NCBI RefSeq assembly: GCF_023051105.1
Contig: NZ_JALKIL010000013.1
Location: 51,262 to 115,261, forward strand
From: Anaerobiospirillum sp. NML120449
Lineage (GTDB): Bacteria > Pseudomonadota > Gammaproteobacteria > Enterobacterales > Succinivibrionaceae
DNA: 64,000 nucleotides
Direction of reading: 5' to 3'
The position numbers were made by a program, and so were the translations under genes. This document shows, in pieces, positions 47,495 through 57,524 of this stretch (within the stretch, counting starts at the first letter, position 1; each line of letters begins with the position of its first letter). A model generated the notes under the pieces. The model was not told where the DNA came from. It made no database searches and was given only the letters and a program-made list of their open reading frames with translations.

Positions 47495-50479
47495 ATGAAT
47501 CATTCTACCCGCAACTTATCTTTAGATCAATCCCAGGAGATAAAAAAATATCCTGGCAATTCCCAGCAGGATTTATCATCTTCACCAGGTTACTCCAGGA
47601 ATCAGGATAAAGCCCCCGTAGACCTGAATAACAGCTCGCCTTCCACTTCATCCCCTAATGCCCCCGCTGCAGAGCAGCCTGTATCAGCCCATATTCACCA
47701 CCAGGCTGGACAGCCAGACTCTTCCTTTGATGAATCTACTGCAGAGCATCCGGAATCTGACCAGACTCATCACCAGGCAGGACAGCCAGACTCTTCCTCT
47801 GATGAATCTACTGCAGAGCATCCGGAATCTGACCAGACTCATCACCAGGCTGAACAGCCAGCCTCTTCCCCTGATGACTCACCGGCAAAGAAAACTGTTT
47901 CTAACAAGCCAGGGACCAGGTTTGAGCAGATTGCAAGAGAGTTGAATGAGCCTGGGCACAAGTCATCCCCATGTCTTCCAGCTCGCTTCAAGGGCTTTGG
48001 CCGAAAAAAGCTTTACTCAATTGTTGAGGAGGGCGCAGATTGTGTTTCTGCTTATGAGCTGAAGGCAATCGTTAACTATCTGGTCTGTACTAAGAAACCT
48101 GTTCCTAGCAATAGCAAGTCAAGAAGTGCCAAGGCAAAACAGGAAAAGCAGGAGTACAAGAATGAGGTTCGCAGAAGAAAGCAGTTAAGGAGCATTAATA
48201 CATTTAATTGGTCCGTGCACGAAAACATGTATGAAGGAGAGGTAAGTGAAGGACTTAAAGTCGCCTTTTCAGGTGCTAACAAGGACGTTGTTATTGACCC
48301 TGACTCTAAGGACAGTGATGGTCGCTACACAGTTCAGATAAAGGGAGTGACACTGCTCGTAAAGCCAGAGGAGCTTCTGTCTTTATCCTTTTTTTCGCGT
48401 GTGTTTTCCATCTGCAATGTTGGCACCATGGCAACAAAGTTTAATGCGGCGGAGTTTGCCTCTTTTGTTTTGTTTTATGCCAGCTCGTGCTCTCCAGACA
48501 ATGGAACAATACAAATGAGTGATCTTGTGCGCAGCTGCCATAATTATGGTTTCGACTACTCACACAGGACAATAAACTACTGGACAGAGCGACCTGACTT
48601 TGTGAATGCATTTGTGATTATCTGCTCTGCAATTACTCAGATTTGTTACTACGAGACACTTCAGGCAGTTAAAGCGTCTAATGATGTTAGAACAAGGTCT
48701 ATTTCTAACCTGTTGCAGCTGCTTGGGTTCAGAGACATCATCATTTTTGATGGCACCAATGTTCTTGTTAATGAGTCCACAAGTAATTACGTCGACTGCA
48801 AGGGCCCAGGCAATGTACGTACTGGCGATTATGCTCCTGGCAGTACCAAATTTGACTCATCAGCCAAGAACACTGGAGAAAAAATCCATATCGTATCCAG
48901 TCTCAGTGGCAAATCTGTGGTTTCCGCCCAGATTACAAAGGGTGCGGCGTCTGAAAATAACTGTATCGATTTTGACTCCATAGCAAGGCACGATGCTCTG
49001 TTTGTAGCTGACAGAGCACACAACGGACTTATCGAGCTTATTGAGTTAAAGAAGCTTAGAAATATTGATTTTGTTGTCCGTGAGAAGGACTCATGCTCTT
49101 ATGAAATCAAAGAGGCTCGCGATCATAGAGGCAGACGCCATGGCGAGCTTGATGCGCTGGTTGGACTGAAGGTCAATCACCCTTTAGTTCAGAAGCTGTG
49201 CGCGATATACGGCACTCTTGACTTAACTGTTGAGGGAGCGCGTTACATCTACAGCGACATCGTCACCGAACCAATCAGAAGTCTTTGCTCAAGAAAACCG
49301 ACCAAGAAGAATCAGAGTCAGCTGTACACGACATGTGGAGAGTTTAGAGTTGTAGTACAGCATCGTGATGCTGCTGTAAGAAAGGACGGAACTAAGAGGG
49401 AGCAGGATGAGGAGTTTATCTATGTCGTGACCTCTCTTAAGAGAAAAGATGCTCCAGCTTTGGTTGTGATAGACATCTACCGTTTACGTTGGGACATCGA
49501 ACTTAGCATCAAGGATGCAAAACAGCATTATGCCCTCTTTAAAACCAATGCCAGAAAAATTGAGCCAACCATCATGATGAATGCCGCATCTTTGGCTTGC
49601 TTGAGCTTGCAGGGACTGCTTTGTGCCATGGCTGGCATAGAGCTTCCTAAACATGATATGTCTGACGAATTTAAGGAGGATATACGCAGGCACTACCTTG
49701 CTGCATCCCAGGGGCTGACCCAGAGGTATATAGACCTGAAGAGGATATTACATGCTTTTTCTCTTATATTGAGGGGTAATGAACCTCGTTTTAAGGTATT
49801 ACAGTCAGCTGCAACTTGCTCTAAAAACAAGGTCGACTTTAGCACTGAACAGAATGCAAGCAGAGGGTTTATAAGGCTTGAGCAGCATGAAAAGCTAAAC
49901 AGGTGTGGACTGCCAGGACTGGACGTCATTAAGCTTCCTTATACTAAGATGCTTGATGCAATTTATTTTGCAGGAGAAGGGGATGAGGGTGCTCTAAGTA
50001 TGTTCAAGGAGCTGGATAGAACCCTTGCCAGAATTGGTTACCTGAATTTTAGTTCATGCGAGGTGATCAAGGAGATCAGTGCTGAAGCTAAGAAGCTTGG
50101 CATAACCTTCAGCGACATCGTCAACAAGGTTGATATTCCTGCACAGATCTCAAGAGATCGTGCAAGCAGACTGGGGGCTCTGGCCGAGTTCTTAAAGACT
50201 GCATATGGCTTTCGTGTCGAGTCTTTCTATGGAGAATCCATTGCTGCTCGTGATGAGGTTGCTGAAGAAGGCTGTTGCGAAGCAAGTCCAGGTAATGATC
50301 CAGGCTCATCGCCACACAAATGCGGTTATGACCCTGATTGGATTGCCAGAGTCATGAATCGCGTTGCTGCAGTCATAGCAAAGAACGCACTTGCCTATCA
50401 GCCTAATGACAGGGACTTCAGCCGAAGGAAGTCAATCTTCTTGAAGTGCATTATTACAGCGATGAATTACCATCGTTAG
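47495..50479 (+). CDS. IS4-family transposase with repeat-bearing N-terminal extension
   Basis: 994 aa; IS4-family transposases are usually 350-550. The DDE set is visible: Asp419 (FDGTNVLV), Asp506 (LFVADRAHNGL) and Glu669 inside the family signature Y-2-R-3-E-6-K (Tyr662, Arg665, Glu669, Lys676 in IYRLRWDIELSIKDAKQ). The stretch between Asp506 and Glu669 would hold the beta-rich insertion domain. The first 135 residues are Ser/Pro/Gln/His/Glu-rich, including a 24-residue unit repeated about 2.5 times. About 270 further residues precede Asp419, and about 300 follow the motif to the end. AAGGAG lies 10 bases before the ATG. The gene is unbroken. Confidence 0.92.
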   Translation: MNHSTRNLSLDQSQEIKKYPGNSQQDLSSSPGYSRNQDKAPVDLNNSSPSTSSPNAPAAEQPVSAHIHHQAGQPDSSFDESTAEHPESDQTHHQAGQPDSSSDESTAEHPESDQTHHQAEQPASSPDDSPAKKTVSNKPGTRFEQIARELNEPGHKSSPCLPARFKGFGRKKLYSIVEEGADCVSAYELKAIVNYLVCTKKPVPSNSKSRSAKAKQEKQEYKNEVRRRKQLRSINTFNWSVHENMYEGEVSEGLKVAFSGANKDVVIDPDSKDSDGRYTVQIKGVTLLVKPEELLSLSFFSRVFSICNVGTMATKFNAAEFASFVLFYASSCSPDNGTIQMSDLVRSCHNYGFDYSHRTINYWTERPDFVNAFVIICSAITQICYYETLQAVKASNDVRTRSISNLLQLLGFRDIIIFDGTNVLVNESTSNYVDCKGPGNVRTGDYAPGSTKFDSSAKNTGEKIHIVSSLSGKSVVSAQITKGAASENNCIDFDSIARHDALFVADRAHNGLIELIELKKLRNIDFVVREKDSCSYEIKEARDHRGRRHGELDALVGLKVNHPLVQKLCAIYGTLDLTVEGARYIYSDIVTEPIRSLCSRKPTKKNQSQLYTTCGEFRVVVQHRDAAVRKDGTKREQDEEFIYVVTSLKRKDAPALVVIDIYRLRWDIELSIKDAKQHYALFKTNARKIEPTIMMNAASLACLSLQGLLCAMAGIELPKHDMSDEFKEDIRRHYLAASQGLTQRYIDLKRILHAFSLILRGNEPRFKVLQSAATCSKNKVDFSTEQNASRGFIRLEQHEKLNRCGLPGLDVIKLPYTKMLDAIYFAGEGDEGALSMFKELDRTLARIGYLNFSSCEVIKEISAEAKKLGITFSDIVNKVDIPAQISRDRASRLGALAEFLKTAYGFRVESFYGESIAARDEVAEEGCCEASPGNDPGSSPHKCGYDPDWIARVMNRVAAVIAKNALAYQPNDRDFSRRKSIFLKCIITAMNYHR
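47696..47890 (+). repeat. 72-bp in-frame tandem repeats in the transposase
   Basis: Units start at 47696, 47768 and 47840, 72 bp apart; each encodes HHQAGQPDSS then DESTAEHPESDQT with small changes. The third copy degrades after about 50 bases. Confidence 0.92.
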
Positions 50480-50817
50480 AGTGCCTGGCAATAGCTGTCA
50501 TGCCCTGCATTTTTTAATTTGCATTTATGACAGGTGTGACAGTAGCTTCTCTGATTCTATTCAACTCTTGTAACATTATTTTTCATGCCAATGGAAGATA
50601 CAGATAGCTATGCCTAAAAGTATAGATACAACATACGGCATGCAAAAAATTAGCAAAAATAATACTTGACAACACCATGTCAAGATCAAAATCAGGTAAA
50701 TTTTATGGTCATTTTTGTAAGGCATTAAAACTATTGCCAGGATATCCGGGCACAAAAAAAGCCCTTACGGGCTGGTAAAATCAAGAATGGCTTAAATAGG
50801 CCATTATTGTGTATGTT
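50480..50817. other. Tail region of the insertion element
   Basis: 338 bases, AT-rich, no gene. It contains the minus-strand terminator at 50754-50773. Confidence 0.6.
50754..50773 (-). terminator. Terminator inside the right end of the element
   Basis: On the minus strand AGCCCGTAAGGGCT is followed by seven or more T. It faces into the element from the flagellin promoter side and would stop flagellin transcription about 60 bases inside the element. Confidence 0.8.
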
Positions 50818-50830
50818 TTGCGCGGCCATG
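50818..50830. repeat. Right terminal inverted repeat
   Basis: TTGCGCGGCCATG, complement of the left end. Confidence 0.92.
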
Positions 50831-50839
50831 GTTCTGGAT
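50831..50839. repeat. Target-site duplication, right copy
   Basis: GTTCTGGAT, identical to 47072-47080. Confidence 0.92.
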
Positions 50840-51571
50840 TGCACCTAGTCCGGCACGGGCTGCATCAACTGCACCAATCATCTTATCAAGGGCAGAAATG
50901 GCAATCTGAACGTTCTCAACCTTTGTGAAGGTAATGCTGTCTGGACCACCACCAGTGCCAGCCTTCCAGAACTTGGCAAGCTCGTCATCTTTCTTTAATC
51001 CGCCAGCTGAGGCAATCTGGGAGAACTTGAGGGCATGCACTTCAAAATCAATGGTATCACCCTTATTGGCACCTACCTGTAAGGTAAGCTTACCAATTTC
51101 GTTTTTACCACCACCGCCGCCGCCCTTGGTCATTATGGAGTTGGCGCCGGCACCGTCAAGAATGAGGGAGCCACCGAACTTGGTCTGCTTGGCGATACGG
51201 GTGATTTCCTGGGCCAGAGCGGTTGCCTCAGTAGCCAGGGCCTTGCGGTCCTCAAGGGTATTGGTACCGTTAGAGGCCTGAACTGCCAGGGTACGGATCT
51301 TCTGGAGCATGCCGGTCATTTCGTCCATGGCGCCTTCGGCAGTCTGAGCGAATGCGATACCGTCAGAGGCGTTGCGGTTGCCCTGGTTAAGGCCATTAAT
51401 CTGAGTAGTTAATCTGGAGCTGATTTGTAAGCCGGCAGCGTCGTCCTTGGCGCTGTTAATTCTCAGACCAGAAGAGAGTCTCTGGTATGTTGTAGTCAGC
51501 TGATTCTGCACATTGTTCAGATAGCGACGTCCGTTCAGGGAACTAACATTTGTATTTACGTATACAGCCAT
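50831..51571 (-). pseudogene. Flagellin gene, 5' part (interrupted by insertion element)
   Basis: 247 codons encoding the flagellin N-terminus: VNTNVSSLNGRRYLNNVQNQL, YQRLSSGLRINSAKDDAAGL, TAEGAMDEMTGMLQKIRTLAVQASNGT, then a short variable region with KGGGGGGKNE and the start of the C-terminal helix (AARAGLGAIQN). At the element boundary the frame runs on for eight residues of element sequence and stops at 50804, so the cell would make a 255-aa flagellin lacking the C-terminal D0 helix, which normally cannot polymerise. Other flagellin genes outside the window could keep the cell motile. GAAGG lies about 10 bases before the ATG. Confidence 0.95.
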
Positions 51572-51666
51572 AATACTAACCTTCGATGTCTGTTTTGCTA
51601 ACTACGCTTTCTAAAATCTCAAGGTTTGCATAGGAATAAAATCTCTCCCTGAGACGTTTGTCTCTA

Positions 51667-51693
51667 TTAACGTCATACTGGCCGTATGATTAA
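51667..51693 (-). promoter_or_regulatory. Candidate sigma-28 promoter of flagellin
   Basis: On the minus strand TTAA, 15 bases, then GACGTTAA; consensus is TAAA-15-GCCGATAA (3/4 and 6/8 matches). It lies about 95 bases before the flagellin ATG, in keeping with FliA control. Confidence 0.45.
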
Positions 51694-51998
51694 ACTTTCT
51701 CACAGCCCCTAGTTACGGGCATCCCCTGTAAACTTATCAGTTAGCAATAGATGCATATACACTCATAATCGTCTAAATGACCGCCTTTGGTCAGTTACAA
51801 GGCTACTCATCAAAATGTATGCTGCTGGTGCTTTCTTCATACTGTCGAACGCTCGCCACTTTAATTGATCAATGCTCAATCTGAGCACACCAGCAGGATC
51901 AAATATGATTACGTGAACTCGTAAACAATTGACATCATTACAGTCCCAGCTCTGTTGCGCATGGTCAGCTTCAAATTTAAGGCTGAGCTTCAGCCAAC

Positions 51999-52034
51999 AA
52001 AAAAGCACTCGCCTTTTCTGGAGAGTGCTTTTTT
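51999..52034. terminator. Terminator after pykA
   Basis: AAAAAAGCACTC / GAGTGCTTTTTT with a 12-base loop region; bidirectional, about 115 bases past the pykA stop. Confidence 0.92.
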
Positions 52035-52149
52035 GCTGGTGGTCATGCCCGGCAGACAGCGGAGACGCCCGGCATGCCCCAGGCAGCCCGGTCCGGGCCA
52101 TATGGCCAGGCCTGTGGGCAGCCTTTGGGAGTATGCGCAGTTCAGTCGA

Positions 52150-53589
52150 TTAGACGGTAACAACACGCATGGAGTCGGTGTGGCCTGACTTGCCCATGTT
52201 CACACCGAAAGCAACTACCAGACGGTCGCCGGTCTTAACATGACCGCGCTCCTGGAGCTGGCGGACAACGGTTTGCAAGAGCTCATCGAGGCTGCTGTAG
52301 GCCAGATTGTCAAAGTGGTAAGGGAAGACGCCACGGTACATGCTCATCCAGCGTACAGCCTGCTCAGAGCGGGAGAAAGCAAAGATTGGCAGACCGGATC
52401 GGATACGGGACATGATAAGTGGAAGGTGACCACTGTCAGTGAATGCTACCAGGCCGTGGATACCCTCAAGGTGGTTAGCTGCAAACATGGAGCTCACAGC
52501 GATGGTGTCCTCGGCATCCTTGAAGATGCGATCGGCACGGTAACCGGACTTCTGAACCTCAGTCTCGGCACCAAGACATACCTGAGACATGGCGCGTACA
52601 GTCTCAACAGGATAATCACCGGCTGCAGTCTCAGCTGAGAGCATTACGGCATCGGTACCGTCGAGCACAGCGTTGGATACGTCCATTACCTCGGCACGGG
52701 TAGGCATTGGGCTCTTAATCATGCTCTCCATCATCTGGGTAGCAGTGATGACTACACGGTCAAGGCCACGTGCAAAGTTGATAAGACGCTTCTGAGTAGA
52801 CATGAGGCTGGCGTCGCCAATCTCAACACCAAGGTCGCCACGGGCTACCATTACGGCATCGGAGGCCATGACTATGTCACGCATTGCCGCTTCTGAGGCC
52901 ACAGCCTCGGCACGCTCTACCTTGGCAACGATATGAGCATTGCTGCCAGCCTCACGCAGCAGACGGCGGGCCTCCTCAAGGTCCTTGCCACTGCGAGGAA
53001 AGGAAACAGCAACATAATCTACGCCCAGAGTTGCTGCATGAATAATGTCCTGCTTGTCCTTCCTGGTCAGAGCTGGAGCTGATAAACCACCGCCCTGCTT
53101 GTTAATGCCCTTGTTGTTAGATAACGGGCCGGCCACGATAACAGTGGTAAAGATACGGCTGTCCTCAACTCGGGTTACAGCCAGCTGGATACGGCCGTCA
53201 TCGAGAAGGAGAATGTCACCTGGCTTTACATCATTAGGCAGCTGGGTATAGGTAATACCTACAGACTCCTGAGTACCCTCATTAAGATCGAGATCAGCAT
53301 CAAGGACGAAGGTATCGCCGTACTTGAGATGGATTGGGCCTTCCTTGAACTTGCCAATACGGATCTTAGGACCCTGAAGGTCACCCATAATGGCAACTGG
53401 CAGATCAAGATCCTTTGCAGCCTTACGGACTGCTACAACGCGCTTCTGGTGATCCTCAAGAGTACCATGAGAGAAATTCAGACGTACTACGTTAGCGCCT
53501 GAACGGATGAGCTCTTCAATAACTCCAGGACGATCTGTAGCTGGACCCAGAGTAGTAACGATTTTGGTTCTGCGCTTTCTTGCTGCCAT
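52150..53589 (-). CDS. pykA: Pyruvate kinase (PykA type)
   Basis: 479 aa; Escherichia PykA is 480. It converts phosphoenolpyruvate and ADP to pyruvate and [23 protein letters not shown] opens the barrel, [11 protein letters not shown] follows, and the active-site signature is [24 protein letters not shown] and [11 protein letters not shown] are present. [15 protein letters not shown] matches PykA rather than PykF. The gene is alone, with its own candidate promoter at 53721-53750 and terminator. Confidence 0.97.
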   Translation of the reverse strand: MAARKRRTKIVTTLGPATDRPGVIEELIRSGANVVRLNFSHGTLEDHQKRVVAVRKAAKDLDLPVAIMGDLQGPKIRIGKFKEGPIHLKYGDTFVLDADLDLNEGTQESVGITYTQLPNDVKPGDILLLDDGRIQLAVTRVEDSRIFTTVIVAGPLSNNKGINKQGGGLSAPALTRKDKQDIIHAATLGVDYVAVSFPRSGKDLEEARRLLREAGSNAHIVAKVERAEAVASEAAMRDIVMASDAVMVARGDLGVEIGDASLMSTQKRLINFARGLDRVVITATQMMESMIKSPMPTRAEVMDVSNAVLDGTDAVMLSAETAAGDYPVETVRAMSQVCLGAETEVQKSGYRADRIFKDAEDTIAVSSMFAANHLEGIHGLVAFTDSGHLPLIMSRIRSGLPIFAFSRSEQAVRWMSMYRGVFPYHFDNLAYSSLDELLQTVVRQLQERGHVKTGDRLVVAFGVNMGKSGHTDSMRVVTV

Positions 53590-54994
53590 TTTTACATCCT
53601 ACGTTGATTGCACTGCATCCCTGTCATTCAGGCAAGGCCTGAAATACAGTTTTGCAGCTGCTTTTGGACCTCGGGGCATAACATCGACAAAAGCTGATAA
53701 ATATGCTCGATAACCTTGATATTGTAGTTTACACAGCCCCCTTTCATCAAGGTCATACCAGGCCCGAACCTGGGTTGCGCCCGTCATATTCTTCATATCT
53801 ATGGGAAAGTATGCCCCCTTGAAAGAAGGACGGCGTGATGCTGTGCCTGTATTACAGGTGCCCCCTGGAGCACGAAATAAGTCTCAGCTGCATATGATGA
53901 CACTGGAGCCGGTCATCCCCTGGCAAATGCCTTGAATACCTGTCCTGCATGCCCTGCCAGGCCATAGCAGGCTGGCAGGCTCACACATAAGGTAACGGTA
54001 TGCAGCACAGGGAAGGTATAAGTCAATGGCCTTGCCTCTTTGGATAAACAGTCGGGCCAGACATGCCTCAACAGCTAGAGTACTTATCGATGAGTGGTCA
54101 TAGCAGGTATGCCTGCTGGACCGGGATGGAGGGCAGTATGAATGGCTGGCATCTACGCCCCTCATGCCTGATCCAGGGTGGCTAAGGGCTCTTTCCGGGC
54201 AGCCACCTGTTATGTTTATGCTCATTAACCTCGTCCATGCTCGCGCACAACAGGATCTTATGGTGTGTCATTAGCAACTGTCATACAGTTACCAACATAC
54301 CTTGAAGCGGCAGCCGGTCTGCCTGCAATAAGCTCTGACTATCTGCGTATTTCCAGCCCTGTATTTATTACAAATTGATACTCAGGTAATAGAACGTATT
54401 ATTTAACGCATGATAAAATCTCAATCGTCAGCACTGTATATACGTAGATATGCAGATTTCTGCCCTCCGGTGCCTGAGCTCATAAATACTCATCGTTATT
54501 TAGCGAAATAAGGACACCTCACAGTGATGGTGGGGAGACTCTTACTTTCAGTACAAACACCAGGATGCAAGGATGTCTGAATCTGCTTATATCAGCACTT
54601 ATCCAGACATTAAAACAAACCACTTACGGTCTGCCATTGCGTTGCCTCGGGCAATTCCCTGGTCAGGACAGAGACGGGGCTTGCGCCCAGGGCTGCTCGT
54701 CACACTGCCATTCTTATAGCCGGTTTCCATAAGACTGAGCTGTTACGTCATGGCATGCAGCAGTGGTTCATAACATGTTTAAGGCCAATATCCTGTCCAC
54801 AGGGCCCGTATGCGGGACTGCAGTCTTGTTTCCGGTCCTCTTGATGCGCGTCCGGGACCATAACCGCATACATGGACCTTAACCTGAAATATGCTGCTCG
54901 ACATTGATTTAATCCTTGTAAAAAGCCCTTGAAAGTCCTTTGAACATAGACTTTTGTGCTGTTGTCAACCACCAGGCCATTATCTGGCTTTTAA
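53590..54994. other. Divergent spacer pykA / ATP-grasp gene
   Basis: 1405 bases without a supported gene. It holds the pykA promoter and presumably that of the ATP-grasp gene. No repeats of note seen. Confidence 0.5.
53721..53750 (-). promoter_or_regulatory. Candidate sigma-70 promoter of pykA
   Basis: On the minus strand TTGATG, an 18-base gap and TACAAT, about 130 bases before the pykA ATG. Confidence 0.45.
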
Positions 54995-56380
54995 GTGAAT
55001 ATAATGTTCTCCGCCTGCAACCTCAGCTACTACTTTTACGATCTGTCTAAACCTAATGTTCTTGTTCTCGGAGCCAGCTTCGAGTTTGAGCCTTTCCTTG
55101 AGCTGCTGCTCAAAGAGCAGGTCAATGTTCTGTGCATGGACCGCAGCCCGGCTTTGAGTGCTGAGTTCATCAACCGCTGGGATGGTCAGCTGGTCTGTCT
55201 TGCTCAGGATTTTTCTGATTTACAAAAGACTTTCGATATTGTCAGAGATTACGCCATTAGCCATATCGCCGCTCTGCCTGTAGGCCGTGCTCTGATTATC
55301 ATGGGCAAGCTCAGTGACCAGCTTGGATTTAACAGTCCTTCTTTCGAGATCATCGACACCATGACAGACAAGAAGGCTTTCCATCATTTCCTCAGTGAGC
55401 AGGGGCTTGAGGACTATCAGTGGTCTTTTCTTGACAGTAAGGCCTGCAGGGAGCTCAGGGCACACTTTGATGATCTGGAACAGAAGTTTGGCTATCCATT
55501 TATCATCAAACCGGTTGAGGGATCGGGCTCAATGGGCGCAGCTCTGATTTCGGACAGAAGTGATCTTGAGGAGTACCGCCTGCCTGAACGCTTTATTTCA
55601 GGTGGTGCGCTGGCTGAAACAGCCCTTGAAGGAGAGGAGTTCTGCTGCGCCGGCTTTATAGACGGGGAGAGTCACTTTCACATTATGACCCTGCTGGGCA
55701 AGGAAGTATCGAAGCCTCCATATCGTCAGGAAAGTGCATACTTTTCTGTCCCACGTGAGCGTGAGGCCGCCATTATTACCCAGTATGCAGAGCTGATAGC
55801 CTGCCGCATCGGACTGCGCTCATCATTCCTGACAGTCGATGCCTACGTCACCCCTGATGACAGATGTTTCTTTATTGATATTGCCCCACGTCTGACAGGT
55901 AATAATGTCCTGCTGGCTGCCCTTTATAACGGCAACAACCCTCTGCACATATTCCGCAAGGTAATGATTGATGGGCAGAACTTCTGCTGCCGCAGCAATC
56001 CGCAGCCTGCAGTCATTCGTTTCTTTGATTTTGAAGACAGCCATCCTGTTGTCTTTTCCGGCAGTCCGGTCAATGGCTCATGGGGCTCACCTCTGCCGGC
56101 AATGGATGAAAGCTTCAATGTGCTGACCATTGAGGCCCCTGAAAAAGGCCTTGAGATGTTTACCCCTGAGGAAAGAAAGCACATCATTGCCTTTGAAAAC
56201 AATCTGGAGGCTGGCAAAAGCTATGGTGCCCTGCACAATGGCGGAGATCTTGCCCGAGGTTACATCATGGCATGGGGCGCTACCCTTGAGCAGGCTGACG
56301 CCCTGACCCGCCGCTATATTGAGGCAATCAGAAAAAGCAGCCGGGATCAGAGCCAGCACCAGTCAGTAATGGCTGGCTGA
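54995..56380 (+). CDS. ATP-grasp family ligase, substrate unknown
   Basis: 461 aa. Residues about 20-110 form a Rossmann-like pre-ATP-grasp part (NVLVLGASFEFEPFLELLL). The ATP-grasp core follows: lysine-bearing strand FGYPFIIKPVEGSGSMGAAL with its flexible Gly/Ser loop, LEGEEFCCAGFIDGESHF, and metal-binding FFIDIAPRLTGNNVL. The closest general type is the biotin-carboxylase/PurK/amino-acid ligase group (ATP-grasp_4); members join a carboxylate to an amine or thiol via acyl phosphate. It starts at GTG 54995 or ATG 55004; neither has a good ribosome site. It is monocistronic with its own terminator, and neighbours give no pathway clue. Confidence 0.8.
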   Translation: MNIMFSACNLSYYFYDLSKPNVLVLGASFEFEPFLELLLKEQVNVLCMDRSPALSAEFINRWDGQLVCLAQDFSDLQKTFDIVRDYAISHIAALPVGRALIIMGKLSDQLGFNSPSFEIIDTMTDKKAFHHFLSEQGLEDYQWSFLDSKACRELRAHFDDLEQKFGYPFIIKPVEGSGSMGAALISDRSDLEEYRLPERFISGGALAETALEGEEFCCAGFIDGESHFHIMTLLGKEVSKPPYRQESAYFSVPREREAAIITQYAELIACRIGLRSSFLTVDAYVTPDDRCFFIDIAPRLTGNNVLLAALYNGNNPLHIFRKVMIDGQNFCCRSNPQPAVIRFFDFEDSHPVVFSGSPVNGSWGSPLPAMDESFNVLTIEAPEKGLEMFTPEERKHIIAFENNLEAGKSYGALHNGGDLARGYIMAWGATLEQADALTRRYIEAIRKSSRDQSQHQSVMAG

Positions 56381-56412
56381 CCGGCCTCCGACATGTTCAG
56401 CTGCTGAAAAAC

Positions 56413-56466
56413 AAAACAGCCGCATATTCAGGACAGACATCCTGACTGTGCGGCTGTTTGCATTTT
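56413..56466 (+). terminator. Terminator after the ATP-grasp gene
   Basis: AAACAGCCGCA / TGCGGCTGTTT encloses AGGA / TCCT and is followed by GCATTTT. Confidence 0.85.
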
Positions 56467-56627
56467 GGCGCGGTAAGCGGCCCGCCAGGCTGCCCTGCAG
56501 CTCCCATTGCCGGCCACGCCCTGGCCCTGCTGCATGATGGCGGTGGCCGGTCGGCGGCCGGCCTGCGGCTGCGATGGCTGTGCCGGAAGCCTGGGGCGGG
56601 ATAAAATGCCGGGGCCAGAAAAGACGA

Positions 56628-56655
56628 GTGGCCATGGGGCTAACCCCATGGCCAC
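56628..56655 (-). terminator. Perfect hairpin after purC
   Basis: GTGGCCATGGGG / CCCCATGGCCAC, a 12-bp perfect stem with a four-base loop; on the minus strand TCGTCTTTTC follows, a weak T tract. Confidence 0.6.
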
Positions 56656-56741
56656 ATATGCTGCCTCAGCAGCCTGTCTGTCGCAGTTATACGCTCAGGG
56701 ACTCACGGCAGTGAGCTCTGGAAGCGACAGCTGTAAACAGA

Positions 56742-57452
56742 TTAGAGAGGGCAGCCGATACGGCGTGCAACTTCCTCGTAACCTTCGATAACGTCACCCA
56801 GACCCTGACGGAAACGATCCTTGTCAAGCTTCTTGCGGGTTTCCTTATCCCATAAACGGCAGCCGTCTGGAGAGAACTCATCACCCAGGATTAACTTGCC
56901 TTCGTACATGCCGAACTCAAGCTTGTAATCAACCAGGATTAAGCCGGCCTTGTCAAACAGATCCTTGAGAACCTCATTGATCTTGAAAGACAGGCTCTTC
57001 ATCTCCTCGATCTGCTCCTTGGTACCCCAGCCAAAGGAAATGATGTGGGACTCATTAACCATTGGATCGTGTAACTCGTCGTCCTTATAGAAGAACTCGA
57101 AGGTAGGAGGGTTGAGGTCAAGACCCTCTTCAACACCAAGACGCTTGCAGATAGAGCCGGCAGCTACGTTGCGTACTACGCACTCAACAGGCAGCATTTC
57201 CAGCTTCTTGACGAGACACTCGGTATCGGAGAGTAACTCTTCTACGTGTACAGGAACACCGGCTTCCTCGAGCTTCTTCATGATGAAGAAATTAAAGCGG
57301 TTGTTGGTACGACCCTTACGGTCCAACTGCTTAATAATCTTACCGTCGAAAGCAGAGGTGTCATCGCGGAACAGCATGATGTAGTGGTTCTGATCATCAG
57401 TCTCGTAAACAGACTTGGCCTTACCGCGATAGATTTCCTGTTTCTTTTCCAT
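56742..57452 (-). CDS. purC: SAICAR synthetase
   Basis: 236 aa, the normal bacterial size. It catalyses the ATP-dependent joining of aspartate to CAIR in purine synthesis. [13 protein letters not shown] starts the protein, [10 protein letters not shown] follows, then [22 protein letters not shown] and [30 protein letters not shown], the ligand-binding region. It follows bamC as in Escherichia (bamC-purC), but a terminator hairpin lies between. Confidence 0.97.
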   Translation of the reverse strand: MEKKQEIYRGKAKSVYETDDQNHYIMLFRDDTSAFDGKIIKQLDRKGRTNNRFNFFIMKKLEEAGVPVHVEELLSDTECLVKKLEMLPVECVVRNVAAGSICKRLGVEEGLDLNPPTFEFFYKDDELHDPMVNESHIISFGWGTKEQIEEMKSLSFKINEVLKDLFDKAGLILVDYKLEFGMYEGKLILGDEFSPDGCRLWDKETRKKLDKDRFRQGLGDVIEGYEEVARRIGCPL

Positions 57453-57473
57453 TTTGGCGTATTCCCAGAAAAG

Positions 57474-57511
57474 TAAAAAAATAAAAGGGCCTGAAACAAA
57501 TTATCAGGCCC
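57474..57511 (-). terminator. Terminator or attenuator between bamC and purC
   Basis: On the minus strand GGGCCTGA / TCAGGCCC is followed by TTTTATTTTTTT. It lies 13 bases after the bamC stop and just before the purC leader. purC transcription then needs read-through or its own start. Confidence 0.85.
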
Positions 57512-57524
57512 AGAAATTTTAATC

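Larger units (their letters stand above)
47081..50830 (+). mobile_element. Complete IS4-family insertion element, 3,750 bp
   Basis: The ends are perfect 13-bp inverted repeats, CATGGCCGCGCAA at 47081-47093 and its complement at 50818-50830, flanked by a 9-bp target duplication. The element contains one transposase gene (47495-50479), a 400-base leader and a 338-base tail. Short hairpin terminators near both ends block transcription entering from outside. At 3.7 kb it is much longer than typical IS4-family elements (about 1.3-2 kb). It is inserted in flagellin. The perfect ends, duplication and unbroken gene suggest a recent, possibly active insertion. Confidence 0.93.
51572..52149. other. Spacer flagellin-pykA
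   Basis: 578 bases: flagellin promoter region on the left, pykA terminator on the right (51999-52034). The rest shows no gene. Confidence 0.6.
56381..56741. other. Convergent spacer with two hairpins
   Basis: 361 bases between the ATP-grasp gene and purC. It holds the terminator at 56413-56466 and the hairpin at 56628-56655; the GC-rich middle shows no gene. Confidence 0.6.
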
